A program made the position numbers and the translations under genes. From assembly GCA_044373665.1 (NCBI GenBank), contig JBIPNH010000002.1, positions 11,846 to 75,845 of the forward strand: 64,000 nucleotides of DNA, given 5' to 3'. Positions 63,473-64,000 of the stretch are shown here, in pieces. Source of the DNA: JABMMZ01 sp044373665. GTDB taxonomy: Bacteria > Bacteroidota > Bacteroidia > NS11-12g > UBA955. Positions within the stretch are counted from its first letter, which is position 1, and every line of letters starts with the position of its first letter. Below the pieces are notes generated by a model. The model was not told the origin of the DNA. It did not search any database and was given only the letters and a program-made list of their open reading frames with translations.

Positions 63473-64000
63473 ATGAAGAAATTATTTCTATTTTTAATTT
63501 ATTTGTGGTGTTTTTCTGCATTTGGGCAAGAAGTGAATAAAGAGTTCAAAAAGACCGTTTTCAACGAACAATTTGACAATACCGATAAATGGAATACAAC
63601 CTTTAATACTGACAACTTATTTTTAGGTCAAAATGGTTACTATGAGTTATTTAGGCGCTCAAAAAAATCTGGATATTACCTTTTGCCTTCAACTACAGAT
63701 ATATACAGTTCCTTTCAGTTGGAATGTAATGTTATGTTTGGTCAACACAACAATAAAAAACAGAGTGCAGGTGTGTTAATGATGGCTTCTTCTGAAAGTA
63801 GTGGAGGTATTTTAGTTGAGATTAATCAAAAAAGAGAATTCAGAATTTTAAGGTTAAACAAAGACAAGCAAGTTGCGATTCATTCTTCAGGCAATTCTTG
63901 GGTTAAGTTGCCCTCGGTAATTACCAAATCCGAAAATACAATTGTGGTTAAAACCTACAATAAGGTTTACGATTTGTATATCAACTCGGTATTTGTAACC
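63473..64000 (+). CDS. Secreted protein with a concanavalin-like N-terminal domain, partial
   Basis: The window ends after 176 codons. A signal peptide (MKKLFLFLIYLWCFSAFGQ) is followed by KKTVFNEQFDNTDKWNTTF, the usual opening of a LamG/concanavalin-A-like domain in Bacteroidota secreted proteins. Further beta strands such as FQLECNVMF, AGVLMMASS and KVYDLYINSVF fit the same sandwich. The remaining domains lie outside the window, so the role (carbohydrate binding or hydrolysis, or part of a larger TPR or caspase-like protein) cannot be judged. Confidence 0.75.
   Translation, partial: MKKLFLFLIYLWCFSAFGQEVNKEFKKTVFNEQFDNTDKWNTTFNTDNLFLGQNGYYELFRRSKKSGYYLLPSTTDIYSSFQLECNVMFGQHNNKKQSAGVLMMASSESSGGILVEINQKREFRILRLNKDKQVAIHSSGNSWVKLPSVITKSENTIVVKTYNKVYDLYINSVFVT

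Noticed and set aside
1..64000. tRNA or rRNA genes, insertion sequences, prophage
   Set aside because: No cloverleaf-like segments with a CCA/T-loop pattern, no rRNA sequence, no transposase or integrase motifs and no phage genes were seen on either strand.

Overview
The window is AT-rich bacterial chromosome from a member of the Bacteroidota. Several independent signs support this. Many transcription units begin just after the phylum's characteristic -7 promoter box (TAnnTTTG). Secreted proteins end in type IX secretion (T9SS) sorting domains, both type A and the gliding-motility-associated type B. There is a SpoIIM / DUF4129 / DUF4350 / MoxR / DUF58 operon and a miaB / sigma-54 activator / lptE / TPR / secG operon, both common in this phylum. 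No rRNA, tRNA, phage, insertion sequence or CRISPR array was seen. The genus cannot be read from the window.

Layout. 1-4.2 kb: the start of a sugar-nucleotide epimerase, a HTH regulator, a CtpA-type protease and a TauE/SafE exporter. 4.2-17.1 kb: a block of secreted proteins with a C25-like (gingipain-fold) protein that appears to lack its catalytic dyad, a large SGNH-hydrolase/beta-helix protein, a small cationic secreted protein, a gliding-motility-type adhesin, a MacB-like permease, and a subtilase transcribed with a truncated haemoglobin. 17.2-23.4 kb: the MoxR/DUF58 membrane operon, whose SpoIIM protein carries a second membrane half. 23.5-28.5 kb: miaB to secG, closed by a terminator. 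28.6-38.6 kb: a secreted protein, metG, a GAF histidine kinase, an unusual FAD-monooxygenase/DsbA fusion overlapping an aminotransferase, and an EamA transporter with an RsmF-like methyltransferase. 38.7-47 kb: a second T9SS subtilase, a compact HTH/DUF2975 cassette bounded by 26-bp direct repeats, two glycosyltransferases, a fused branched-chain 2-oxoacid dehydrogenase E1 and a GldL-like membrane protein. 47-54.6 kb: mfd, a regular 23-bp repeat array in front of an AAA/DUF4143 ATPase, an IcmF-type mutase without its B12 and GTPase domains, and a secreted protein. 54.6-64 kb: nested hairpins before the recJ-lptB-pth-thioesterase operon, then thiL, a TPR protein, dnaK, a DUF4249-like lipoprotein and the start of a secreted protein.

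The most unusual pieces are the 23-bp array (50467-50617: seven in-register copies, 13 conserved plus 10 variable bases, with an alternating 46-bp superstructure), the HTH/DUF2975 cassette with its flanking repeats and a 29-bp palindrome inside its promoter, the competing hairpins before recJ, and the apparent pseudo-gingipain. Promoter boxes also show that several annotated-looking long starts are wrong and that some mRNAs must be leaderless or nearly so.
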